Assembly (NCBI RefSeq): GCF_018873765.1
Contig: NC_057926.1
Span: forward strand, 56,123,378 to 56,187,377
DNA length: 64,000 bases
From: Telopea speciosissima
Lineage: Eukaryota > Streptophyta > Magnoliopsida > Proteales > Proteaceae
Direction of reading: 5' to 3'
Both the position numbers and the translations under genes were made by a program. Below the pieces are notes generated by a model, which did no database searches, had not been told where the DNA came from, and saw only the letters and a program-made list of their open reading frames with translations. Each line of letters opens with the position of its first letter. Position 1 is the stretch's first letter. This document shows, one piece after another, positions 1-12,400 of this stretch.

Positions 1-1665
1 ATTTTCAGGTCTATCTATCCAATGCATTAATCTAGAAAAAAGTGAGATTTTTTAGTAGAGATGTTAACTCGGATGATCACAAAAGATTCCCTATAGTCCT
101 TGGAACCAGAGAAATGTCTCAAGATGCCAAATATTTGGATACCAATCTCTTCCATAAAAGATCCAGATCTATATGCCTCCAACACATTGTTCAACAAGTC
201 AAAAACAGATTGACAGGTTGGAAAACTAATCTTCTTTCATACGCAGGACAGAAGATACTAACCCAATCAGTTCTTTCTTTTATACATAATTATCTTATGT
301 TATGTTTTGCCTTTCCAATTAAAAGTTTGTAAATCTATTAACTCTGTTTGCTTTAGATTTTGGAATGGAGATAAGGAAGGATTTCAGAAATTATATCCGA
401 TCTCTTGAGAACAATTTTGCACTCCCAAATATCAAGGAGGCCTAGGATTGCGAACCTCAGCCACACGGCCACATAGAACAAGGCTTTCTTTTGAAACAAG
501 GATGGAGGCTCCTCAACAATACTCATTCTCTTTGGTCCAAATGTCTAATTACCAAATATTCACGTAATAGATCTATGTTCGACCCTTAAACAATTACAAA
601 GACAGGATCTTGGACTTGGAACAACATTGCTAGTGTCCTGCCAACTCTTAAAAATTTGGTTACTCAAAAAGTTGGATTTGGCCATGTCACTTTCTTTTGG
701 ACTGATCCATTGTTCCTCCAAGAATCACTAATTGACTCACACAATAACAACACCTTAATCAACACCCAACTCAAATACTTCTCCTCTCAATGGAATATCA
801 ATCTCCTTCAAACATATTTATCAGCGTCCACTGCAATAACCATATCCAATTTCCCTCTATCCAATGAGTCTGATAAGTGGAGGCCCTCTGGAAGTTTCTC
901 CACCAAACTATCATCTAAATATCTCCACACTTGATGCCTAGTTCATGGAAATCCACCAACACAACTACCAGGCCAGTGGTGGAAATTCCTATGGAAACTT
1001 AAAACTCACCCCAAATTTTCCATGTTCCTATGGAGAATCAACAATGATGCCATCCCTATTACACATGCTTTGGTAAAATGGGGAAGTATAGACCTAATGT
1101 GTCATTACATGCTCATGGACCTTCAATGTCCTCGCCATCACTGCATACTTCACATGGAACCATAGAAATTAAGTGAGCATAAATGGAACTCCGCCAAACC
1201 AAAAGACAATCATGGATAATATCTATAGGTGGATCGCTGGTCTTCATCTATCTCCTCTTCGATTTGATGAAATGAATCACAACACCAATGAAAATGGTAA
1301 TACATTTGTCCTTTCCCTATATGGTTAATATCCTCTCCCTAATACATCCTATTCTATTATGTGCATGACATTTTAACAAAAAAAATAAACAAATCAGAAT
1401 GGATCTTCGGAATTTTGATCAACAATAACTTTGTTTTGGTGCAGTTAGACAACATCACTACCCCAAATCACTTAGAAGCTGAAGCTAGGGAACTTTTTGA
1501 AGGACTAATGTACATTTGCATTCTCCAGGATGGACCAATGTAATGGTGTGAAATGCATCTTACGAGCTGCAACAATTGATCTAAGGTTTAAATATCCAAT
1601 GGTCAACACAAAAAATAGTTGCAGCCATCAATTTTGTTCATGGTTTACTGGTTCGCCATATCATT
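1..1665 (+). mobile_element. Decayed L1-type LINE, 3' half (RT thumb, zf-RVT, RNase H)
   Basis: The translated pieces follow the order of plant L1 ORF2. A post-RT segment (about 42-332) carries the family signature LTGWKTNLLSYAGQKILTQSV. A linker region follows (656-934), with FFWTDPLF near its start. An RNase H-like tail (about 1361-1660) contains NHLEAEARELFEGLMYI and ends with a VAAINFVHG-like segment. The frame is broken by several stops and shifts, so this is a dead copy. The 5' part lies outside the window or is lost. A T-rich stretch follows at 1670, but I do not see a clean poly(A) tail or target duplication. Confidence 0.8.
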
Positions 1666-1821
1666 AAAACTTTTTTTTTTGTGGTAATTAAAACAAATAT
1701 TAGATTGTGTTTGGTATGTATTCTAAATCCACAAAAGCAATACGAAATTGACATACCTAGAAATCTCGAGTGCATTCTTAAAATTACAGACCAAATTCAG
1801 GCCCCTTTTTATTTTTTTTTT

Positions 1822-3187
1822 GGGTTATTTCCAAATGCTTCTTTGAAAATGGCCAAATTTACAGTTGCCTTTTGAATTTTCACTAATTTTACGTGTACCC
1901 TTGCTTTCCAAACTAAGTATCACTACAATCCCTCCCATTAGACAAAGACGTTATGATCTAACGTTTGACATTTTAATCTAACTTCTGACATTTTTTGTAC
2001 ATGGTTAGACCATTCTGCCCTTGATAGAGTGGAATGACAAAAATACCTTTATTTAAAAAAAAAAAACAAAAAACCTGCAACCCAGGTATCCTTCAACCCC
2101 CATTTTCCTTCCTTCTTCGATTTCTTCCAATCTTCCTTTTCTTGCAGGTACAGAGACTCTGTTCTTGAGCCATAGAAGCGGTTACCACGGCAGAGATCAA
2201 CTAGGGTTTCTGCAAAACATAGGCCAAGATGATTAGTGAAACATCTTTTCTTTTGCTGTTTGTTTCTCTTTTGATTCCAATAGGCATGCAAGAACGAGAA
2301 ATCCGCCATTAAAGAGGGCATAGAGTAAAGAAAATGTGAAAGAAGAAAATGGAAAACGTCAGATGACGGTCTCTGCTGAAGATATTACAGATTACAGAAT
2401 AGACCTTCTGCGATAAGGAAATGCAGGCGACAGAGGTGGGGTTTTTTAATTAATATATTTTTTTAAATCTCTCGACTCTCGAGCTCAACCTCCATGAACT
2501 GAAGAAGAAAGAAAAGCAGGAAAAAAAAAAAAACCCTGGGAAGTCATCCTTAGCTGAAGCTTCTGAAATCAGGTCTTAACTTGTTGTTTGCTACCGTACC
2601 TCTCTGTTTTTTGTCATTTCTTCCATGCCCGAAGTTTACCTCGAACTTCAAGGTATTTTCGTAAATCTTCTCCCTCTTCCTTTAATGTTATTTTTCCTGT
2701 TTTCGTAAAAAAGTTATTAAGCTTTTGCTCTTAGATCTTTATTTTTTTCCTTTTATATAAACAAACCAGACTAGAGGTTTTAATTTTGAAGGAGTTTTGT
2801 TCTTCGGAAGGCGAGGTGGGTTTTCTGGGATTGAAGAGAAGCAACAAAAACATTATATGGTTTCAAGGGATGATTGCAAATGGGTTCAATCAAAGGGGTT
2901 TGCAGGGATGATTGCACATGGGTTGAAAGATACCTTTGGGAAAGATGAGTTGCAGATTGTTTTTTTTTTTTTAGGTAAAGTCATTTTGGTCATTTTACCC
3001 TATTCAAGGGCAGAATGATCCATCAAAGTTCAAAAACTGAGATCCGTTATATTATAACGTCTCTGTCTAACGGTAGGGATTATAGTGATACTTAGTTTGA
3101 AAAACAGGGGTGTACATGAAATTAGTGAAAATTTATAAAGACAACTGTAAATTTAACCATTTTCAAAGGGACATTTGGAAATAACCC
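1822..3187. mobile_element. Mutator-like (MULE) non-autonomous element with long TIRs
   Basis: About 200 bp at 1822-2020 is an imperfect inverted copy of about 3000-3187. Both termini read GGGTTATTTCCAAATG inward, and the similarity continues through segments such as AAACTAAGTATCACTA. Long TIRs of this type are the Mutator hallmark. The flanks are T-runs on both sides (10 T on the left, 8 T on the right), compatible with a 9-bp poly-T target duplication but not proof of one. The interior has no transposase. It carries non-TIR sequence with gene-like texture, including a short ATG reading frame ending at a GT at about 2624-2652 and an open stretch at 2797-3018. A Pack-MULE that captured host gene pieces is an inference. 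Confidence 0.7.
2461..3018 (+). other. Possible captured gene fragment inside the MULE
   Basis: Between the inverted ends lies unique sequence that resembles a 5' leader, a short exon (ATG at 2624, MPEVYLELQ then a GT) and a second open segment at about 2791-2995 containing DDCKWVQSKGFAGMIAHGLKD (split here: DDCKWVQSKG, then FAGMIAHGLKD). I do not recognise the source gene. The open segment runs into the right TIR, so no complete product is expected. Confidence 0.3.
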
Positions 3188-3239
3188 TTTTTTTTATTAT
3201 CTAATAAAGCATCCGTTGTTTGGGCAGTAGTACATCAGT

Positions 3240-3498
3240 AAATGTAAGAAAAGTAGGAACCCGGATATGAATGAATGAAACACTCTGGTTAGTCGTTTCC
3301 GTAGAGGAGAAGAAAATTACGGGAAAAATAAAAAAAAATCCTGTATTCTTAGATCGTCATTCGTCAGACTTATCGATCTGTTTCAATTTTGCTTGTGTTT
3401 TCTCCACAAACGCTGTCGGTCATACTGTTCCTCTGTATTCCTAGCAAACCCAATCTCCAATCTTAAACTCTTCTGTTCGTTTGGGAATCCATCCAACA
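3240..3498 (+). promoter_or_regulatory. Probable 5' UTR / proximal promoter of the ALIX gene
   Basis: This non-repetitive interval lies between the MULE right end and the ALIX start codon. The CT-rich stretch just before the ATG fits a plant leader. No convincing TATA box is visible. The MULE ends about 310 bp before the start codon and could affect the promoter. Confidence 0.35.
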
Positions 3499-6400
3499 AT
3501 GGCCGCACCGGCGTCATCGTCAGCGGTCACGAGCCTGATGCTGGCGATCCACGAGAAGAAAACCAACTCTGTTGAGATCTATCGTCCCCTCCGTCAATTC
3601 ATCGCACTCAACTACTCGGAACGCGAAGCTCAGAACCTCGAAGATGACCTCCAATCTGTGAAGCATATGAGGTCTGACCTCGAACGCTCCGCCGACTCTC
3701 CCGACGTTCGCCGTGACCTCCTTCAGAAATACTTCAAGGCTTTATCCGTTATGGAGTCTCGTTTCCCAATTTCTCCCGATAAAGAACACATCAATACCAT
3801 CACTTTCACCTGGTTTGATGCCTTCAAGAATAAAAACAAGGCATCGCAGCAGAACATCCATTTGGAGAAGGCAGCTGTGCTTTTTAATCTTGGTGCTGTC
3901 CACAGCCAAATCGCTCTTTCTGCTGATCGATCTACTGCCAGTGGTCGTATCCAGGCTTCTCACTCCTTTATGGCATCGGCTGGGGCGTTTGCATTCCTCA
4001 GGGATAACGCGTCAATGAAAGCTTCGATTGGGCAGTCGACCCTAGATATCTCTGCTGAGTGCGCTGGAATGCTTGAGAGGCTCATGCTTGCTCAAGCCCA
4101 GGAGTGCATCTTTGAAAAGGTTGTCACGGAAGGCAAATCACCTGGTCTTTGCGCCAAGATTTCCAGGCAGGTGAGGCAGTACTACTCGTATTCTCTTTCA
4201 CCCACGGTTATTAGTTCCTTAAAATTTGGGCTTAATATTCAAGAAGTAGGAAAAAAGTGAAAATGAACTTTTGGGTTGGATTGAAACAGAGATTCGCAAG
4301 ATTTAGTGATTCAATTAAATAGTTAAAATTTTGTTACTAGTTTCTCTTGGAATCCGAGGAAATTACCTTCAAAAGTTCTTTGTAATGCTTATTCTTAATC
4401 CCTGTATTTTCCTTGAAATGTGTCCGTTGTATGCGGAGTGAATGCAGGTTGGAATATACTACGAGGAAGCTTTTGCAGCTTTAAATGTTGCTCCTTTGAA
4501 CCAGCATTTCGACCGTGCTTGGATATCACATGTACAGCTGAAGGTTGCTCACTTCTATGCGGAAGCTTGCTATCGGTATGGTTTGGAATTGCATGAGAAA
4601 GAAGAGATTGGTGAGGAAATTGCACGGTTAAAGACTGGGATTAGTGCATTGGCTGATGCCAAGAAATCTACTAAAGGAGTTGCAGCACAACTTATAGACA
4701 CAGTTAATCGGTTAGAGGCCGATATGAATCGCAATCTTGAGAGGGCTATGAAGGAAAATGATCGAGTTTATCTAATGAGGGTTCCTGGAGCTAATACTTT
4801 ATCGCCTCTTCCAGTTGCTTCGCTGGTCAAGTCCACACCAATGACTGATGTCTTGGATGCGAGCAAAGAAAAGTTGTTTGCAAGTCTTGTTCCTGACAGC
4901 AGTGCAAAGGCCCTATCAAGGTATACTGAAATGGTTGATGACATCATTCGGACTCAAGCTGAGAAATTGCAACAAGGGAGTGAAATAGCCAGAGTGAGGC
5001 TGAAGGAAATGGACTTGCCTGAATCCATTCTTGCATTGGAAGGGAATTTTACTCTACCAATGGATCTTAAAGAAGATGTTGAGGCAGTTCAGATCAGTGG
5101 GGGACCATCTGGTTTGGAAGCTGAGTTGCAACAACTTAGGGATTTGAGAAGGGTGAACCATGAATTGCTGGTCCAGACTGAAGAGATGTTGCAGAAGGAA
5201 GCAGGGGAAGATGCTCAATTTCGGAGTCAGTTTGGGACACGATGGACTCGACCTCAGTCCAGCACTCTAACAAAAAACTTGCAGGACCGCCTGAACAGAT
5301 TTGCTGGAAACCTTAAGCAAGCTGCAGAAAGTGATTCGCGGATTGAACGTACAGTGAGGGATCATTCAGCCCTTATGTCAATCCTTGACCGACGGCCGGT
5401 ATGTGTTGTTGACTTAATACTGAATGTTTTGTTCCTTATTCTGAGGCTTGCAGTGAATAGTCTTTGGTTTCTGGTTGTTTTTCATCTGTCCAACACTGTA
5501 ATACTGTTAATGCATTTACTCATTTCTTCTGTAGAATGGTCTTTGGTTTCTGGTTGTTTTTCATCTGTCAACACTGTAATACTGTTAATGCATTTACTCA
5601 TTTCTTCTGTAGAATGGTCTTCATCCATTTCCTAGAATGTTATCTTGGGTGAACTGGGGTTTTGAGATGACAGGCAGATGATAGCAGACAATTTCATTTA
5701 AATTTTGTTACAGAATTTATTCTAACAAAGGAACCTATCTTATGCCCAAGACATGACCTCGAGGGTCATGACTCACATGAGTCCTGCTTATCCTGTTTCA
5801 AGTCCATAACATAGTTAACTAGTAAATAAACTTTCACTTGTATGCCCTCCTTCTACATCCTAGTTTGCAATTTTAGTGTTGATCAGTGAGAAAGTAGTTT
5901 TTGCATGTCAAACCATGTGAAGGATAATAAAGGCATCAAATAATTAATTTGACTGATTTTGAGATCTAAAGACCTAGAGAGATAATGAATTCTGCTATAC
6001 TCAACTCGACTAAGCCTTTTCCCAATTACTCCAACCATAGGTTGAGGTTTTGTCGGGATCTCGTGAGATCTTGGTATTTTTCTTGGTTTTTCAAGCCACC
6101 GAAACAAGAAGAAACTTAAGGTTTACCAGGTTTTAGTAAAATTTCGGCCGAAATGGTACATTCCATGTTTCAGTCTATCTTCTTCTACCTCTAATTTATC
6201 TTTTCCTTTTTTTTTGTGGTAAAAACCATGGCGAAGAAGCACAATAGCAACCCCCTTTTGGGGCCACACAACACATTGGGGGGGGGGGGTTGAGCCTCAG
6301 CAGGCTGGCCAGGCCTGCTGCCTGCCTGCCTGTGTCGTCTGCCAGCCTGGCAGCAGCCCCTTCCCTCTCATCTTCTGTTTCAACATCCCCTTCTTCTAAA

Positions 6401-9400
6401 CCTACCCCAAATCAGAATTTAGAACTTACCTATTTGAAGGTTACAACTCCTACTTTAGGCCTTGGCCCTTCTAGGTCCTTGTTCCGTGCTCCTCCTTCAA
6501 ATTTTAGTTCTCAAAGACCCAAACCCTCTGAAATTTCTCTCTTCCTTCCTCTCTTTCTTTCTAAGGTCCTCTTAAAGCAACAATGGCACAATGCACAAGA
6601 GCAATAGGTGGGAATGAGAACATTCACAACACTCCACCCCTTTATTTTCTAAGTTTTAAAACTACCCATTCCTTTGTCCATGCCTCACCTTTTCTTGGAC
6701 CAATAAGCTTCTAGGGTGCCATGTCTTTGGTTGAACCAAAATAGCCCATTAAACTCACATGCAACCAGCCCCAAATGAACCCATTTCACCTGCTTGAACC
6801 AAGTGAACCAATGCAAACTACTACAACAACAACAACAACCATAACCTTATCCCAACTAAATGGGGTCGGCTACATGGATCCTAAAAGGTCATGATAGTAA
6901 TAGAAATAATAGAAGTAGAAGGGAGCAAAAAAAGTAATAAAAGTAAAAAGGAATTAAAAAAGATAAAATAAAATTACTAGGGGAAAAAGTCTAAGCAGTA
7001 GTCAAAGCAACATCCCAGGAACATCTCCCTATAAGGGGTTGGCTACACGGGTCCTCATCCTCCAAACAATTCTATCCGCGGTCATACTAGGATCGAGCCC
7101 TACCACATGCATATCCTTTCTTACTACTTCCCCAATAGTCATTTTAGGCCTGTCCCTACCTCTTTTACCTTCTTCAAACTGAATCTGGTCACTCTTCCTT
7201 ATTGGTGCATCCATGGGTCTCCATTGGACATGACCATACCATCTCAAGCGGCTCTCACGGAGTTTGTCCTGGATTGGTGCAACTCCTAATTCGGTTTTAA
7301 TACAATCATTCCTTACTCTATCTCTCTTGGTCTTGCCGCACATCCTCCTCAACATCCTCAGCTCCGCTACACTCATCTTATCTATATTATTCTTCTTAAC
7401 GGCCCAACATTCCGCCCCATAAATTATCGCTGGTCTTATTACTGTCTTGTAGAATTTCCCCTTAAGCTTAATAGGCATGCGTTTGTCACATAAAACTCCT
7501 AATGCACCTCTCCACTTCATCCATCCTACTTTAATTTTGTGGGAAACATCATCCTCTATATCACCTTCTTTGTGAATGGTTGATCCCAGGTATCTAAAGC
7601 ATTCACTTTGTGGTAGCTCTCGCTCTTCGAGTTTCACCACTTCATCGCCTTTCTTGGTTTGACTGAAGTTACACATCATGAACCAAGGCAAACTATTCCA
7701 CTTGAATTGACCCATTGATATAACCAACCCATGTCTAGAACTTAAACATTATCTAAATTAAATCAAGACTTATGTGATACAAAATTATAATTCATCTAAT
7801 TTATTATTATACCAATGAAATTAAAACCCTATATTCATATAGTAATGCTAATTATTTAAACATGGGAACAATAAAAATTCACCATGATATAAGTACCAAT
7901 TTATTTAATCCATTCAGATGAACTAATTTACTATAATGTCACTAAATTCATCCCTACTAGAAAAATTAAATTTGCATATTTACCCCTTAGGTAACAATAC
8001 GTCCATTGTCGGCGTCCGCCGTCCCCGAGGAGTACCTGACGACATCAAATAAAATATTTAAATAACCGTCTAAAGAGTGGGGTGTTACACTACCAACCTA
8101 GGGTCCAAAGTCAAACTACCATTTTGGATGTGATTTTTAAAAATTTAAGGGTTCCATTATGTTTATAGGGCCTATAATAGGTTGTCCTAAAAGTTTCATG
8201 ACCTAATTAGGTCATATGGCCCCCAAAACCCAAGTTCAAAATAAAAAAAAATAACAAACCAAGTTTTGGCCAAAATCTCGGTTTTGAGTCTTTTGACCGA
8301 AACATCTCAGTTTTGGGCCTGGCTGAAACAATGCCTGAAACCGAAACGTGAACCTTGACTCCAAAAGATCTTCTTTCACCATTTCACTTTGTTAAAAGCC
8401 ATGTATGTGGTCAATCCAAAGCCATTCATATCCTTTATGACTGCCTCTTCTTAAGTAAATTTTGGTATACTCATGGGTCTTTTGGCTCCTTGATGCAGAT
8501 TTATCACCAAACTGGGTTTCTTTGCTTAGGAATATGTCTAGGGTTGGGTTATATACATGTTGGGCCTTTGATCCCATGGGTTTTCTATGTAATAGGCCAC
8601 TTTTATGAGCCTAAAATATGGGTAATTAGGTTGCATACAAGATTAGATGTTTTAGTCCCAGTGAGAGTTGATTGCGTAAAACCTTAAAAATGCAGTTCAT
8701 TAAATGGTCAAAGAGTCTAGGAGAAAGTCCCAATGAAAACCTAGAACCCTCCCAGCTACTCCATAAAAGTGCTGCCTGTAAGCATTTTTGGAGGCAAAAA
8801 AATTTGAATGGATTTTCTGGGTTTATGCTGGGTTGCTTGGTGAGATGTTAATCTAGGCCACATCGCTCTTATCTCTTTCTTTCTTCTTCCCTTGTTCATT
8901 CGATTTTCTGAGTTGTATTCACCTATTTGTTTTTAAGTTGTGCTGGTTGTTTTGCTGGATTTCTGAAAGCGTTTGGTTGCTTATCATAAGGGACAATCCA
9001 TACTTAAAACTGACTTTAGTTTTGCAGTTCTCCCAACCCTGGGCTTCTTCCATTTTGTGCTCTCACCTCCCTGCGATCTGGTCTATGGGGACAAACAATT
9101 CTTAAACAGATTCTGTTGCCAGGACTGAACCAGGATCCCAATATTTTCATTTGAAAAATAAATCAGTGGTTCTGAGCCGTTGATTTTGGTAAACTAAATA
9201 GGTTATTTGATGAACCATCTGATGGGCCTTAGATCACCTGATTTAAGAAAGTTATAGCCAGATTATGGAAAATGTGTATTCTAACATGGGAGTTCTACTT
9301 CTCAGAGTTTTAGTTATAGTCCAAACCCGTTTCTTTCTCTTTTTCTATTTAGGAAGTAAATCAATCCATCAATAGAAAGTTTATTGTGTATCATTTTGTT

Positions 9401-12400
9401 GTCCAATATTGCAAATAGGTTGCTGATAGGAAAGTTAGGTTCCCTTTTCTTTTAATGAATAAAATTTTTAGTCTCCTGGACATGCTGAAATTGTCTATAG
9501 CTATTGCAAGTAGTGCTAAGTGACTCCTTCCCTGGTGCTTATGATGGCATCACCCTTTTGGTTTTGGATTACTGGAATATATAAAGCCTCAGGAATGCTC
9601 TAGAAATGGCCTGATTCCAGATTTATGGGCAGGCAAGTGGAGACAATAAGGGGGTTGGTCAATCTTGCATTTTCGAAATGTGTAGCCTGTTGCTCAAGTG
9701 AAATTTGGGTCAGCTTATTTTTTGTGAGACATAATAGCCAGTTTCCCATAAAGTTAACTTATTCTTGCATATTGTCTTAGACTCAACTCCCGGTCTCCCA
9801 CTAAGCTTGCCCTTTTGTTCCCCGCCGCCATCTTAATTAATGGTCCTGATAAGCGTTGTGTAGATTAATGAACTGCCATAGTCATCATGCCACATCAACT
9901 AATATGGGTTGGTTCATGTGATAGAGGATCCAGTACCTTTCTCATCGGTCAAATTTCATGAAAACTGAGCATGTTGTATAAGTCAAAATTTGTTCAAAGT
10001 AGTGAAAATTAGAGTCTATGTCACTAACAATTTTTAGTGCATATTATTACCTATTAGAGGCTATAGCATGTTTGTAATTTTGAATCATGTTTTTCCCCTT
10101 GTTGCATACTTTAATTGGGCTTAAACTTCATTAGTGAGATGAGTGTGGAGGCCTCTATCACATGGACCCACCATGTCCATCAAAGTCTGCCAAATGGTAA
10201 GAAATTTTGACCTTGTGAAATTGATGGCTATTCACTAATAAAGGCCGTACCCAGTGCACAAGATTCCCGCTACTGAAGGTTCTGGGGAGGGGCATATGTA
10301 TGCAGCCTTACCCCAACTTTTTATGGAGAAGCTGTTCCTTGTTCGAACCGCAACCCCAAGGTTGCAATAGAGCAACCTTACTGTTGTGCCGAGGCCTGCC
10401 CTCTAATGACGATTCACTAATGGTTTGTTATAATTATATTTTTCCTGTTATCTTATTATTTATAACAATTCGATACTAAACAAGTGAAGTAAAGGTGAAA
10501 GTTGGTAAGGCCTCCCTTTCTTTGATCTAACAAAGTAGATTACTCCATAATTGAAGTGCTCCTTTTATTATTATACTTTTGATAAATCATAAATGGAATA
10601 TTGTTAAAAAACAGGACATGCTTTATGGCTATACCTTATCTTGTTGATCTAGCTGTAAGAAGAACCCATATAGTAAGTTCAGATTCATTTTTGGTGCAAT
10701 ATATATATATATCCTAGCAAGTGTGGGAATTCCTAACCCATCTTATTTGGACTTCTTCACTGCATCAGATAGAATCTGCCCTTCCGACTCTGGCGAGGCC
10801 AATAATGTCTTTGGATGCCACTGAAGACGCCATTGTGGGATCCCTGAAGCAGAGCTTGGTAATTTGATCTTTAAGACTATACCAACTTGAATTGTTATAT
10901 GATTGTTCCTCATAATGAGATGTCTGTTTTTAAAATTTTTCTCCTTTTAAGCTTATATTATTGATTTCTCTAAATCATAATATGCACCTGCTTTACATTC
11001 AGATTCAAATAAATTGTTAAACCGCCTCTTTTGAGTAGTGTCTTGTTGCCTTCCATTATTTGAACTCTAACTAGGGTTCTTCCAGTACTTCAAAATGAAT
11101 ATTTTGATGAATGAAGACTATAATATGTCCTACCACGCACACACACACACACAAAAAGAAGATTATAATATGTTTCTGTTGGATATTCAGGAAATTGGTT
11201 ACTGTCATTTATTTGTTTGTATACATATGCCTGCATGCTTGTCCATAAATTTGTTGTGAACTGGTGTGCATGTTGATATCCTCCATAATCAGCTCGCAAC
11301 GTGATAAGCTAATAATAAATCTATATTATCTACTTATTTTGTTTAGCATACATGTCTACATAGTTCTGTTAAGATATTTCTTGTAATGTACTTCTCCCTG
11401 CTTGCTTTTGCACTTTCCTGCTTTTTGGTTATGTTTATACATCAGGTAATATCTTTGTCTTCTTTCAATATGTCATGTGAATACGTCAATGCAGACGAGT
11501 ATTTATTGTCTATGTAATTCAGCGAACAAGATTGAGGCAGGAAGCAGTGGTAGTTAACAGACTAGAAGAGTAAAAAGAATGCAGTTGCATTACATTGTTT
11601 TCATTTGAATTTTAACTGAACCTCAATAATACTTCCCCAGCAAAGCCTATAAGTGTGTTGTTTTGCATGGTCTGCCTGTTCATAGTGAACGCCATCTTTC
11701 TCCTTCCCCCTCCCCCTCTTATGATTTTTATAATTTTTTTAGCTTTCTTTCTGCATAAGAAAGATCTATGCAAAGCTGGGAGAGGATTAGAGATCTACTG
11801 CAAATGATTTTGTGAACCTTTCTATTAGAGTCAGATTAATTACATTACAGTGCTTGCACTCCTATTAGGTCTTTTGCTGACCTGCTTATTCTCTGCAGAG
11901 GCAATTGGAGACTCTAGGTGCACAAAGGGCTGGTCTTGAAGACATGCTTAAAGAGATGAAAAGGAAGGTGGGTTTGAATTGTGATTTATATTTTCCAGGT
12001 TTTGGTGGCCATTTTTAATTGAAAATACACATGCCATGTTTTGAGTGCATAAAATTTTATTACCATCTGTGAACTGTAATCACAGCACCCATTTTGTGTC
12101 AGTGTCTGCTTATGCTACTTCATGTCCAATTGTTTTTTTCTTGTCTCCATAATGTGTTAAGATGGGGTTCTAATCGTTGTGGATATGCTGTACCTATTGC
12201 TGTAGAAGACAAACTTGAGCTCATTCAGCGCCTTGTAAGCTTAACTTTGATTATGCTTTTCTGTAGTTGTCGAGATTTTTCTGGTTGATTTTAGCTTTGA
12301 AATTGAGAATGAGCATGGGATACACATACACCAGAGAAATTGTTGTCAAGAGACTGGGCTGAGCTGGATATCAAACCTAAGTGAACTGGTTAGAGTTTGG

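Noticed and set aside
2049-2321. 90-codon minus-strand ORF inside the MULE
   Set aside because: Begins in an A/T-run and includes TIR-adjacent sequence; no domain seen.
5399-5635. Read-through of ALIX exon 2 into the intron (397-codon frame)
   Set aside because: A GT donor at 5399 precedes it, family alignment stops at ILDRRP, and the extra residues come from the tandem 79-bp repeat.
6290-6607. 105-codon ORF in ALIX intron 2
   Set aside because: Compositionally biased, starts at a non-ATG next to a G-run, no family recognised.
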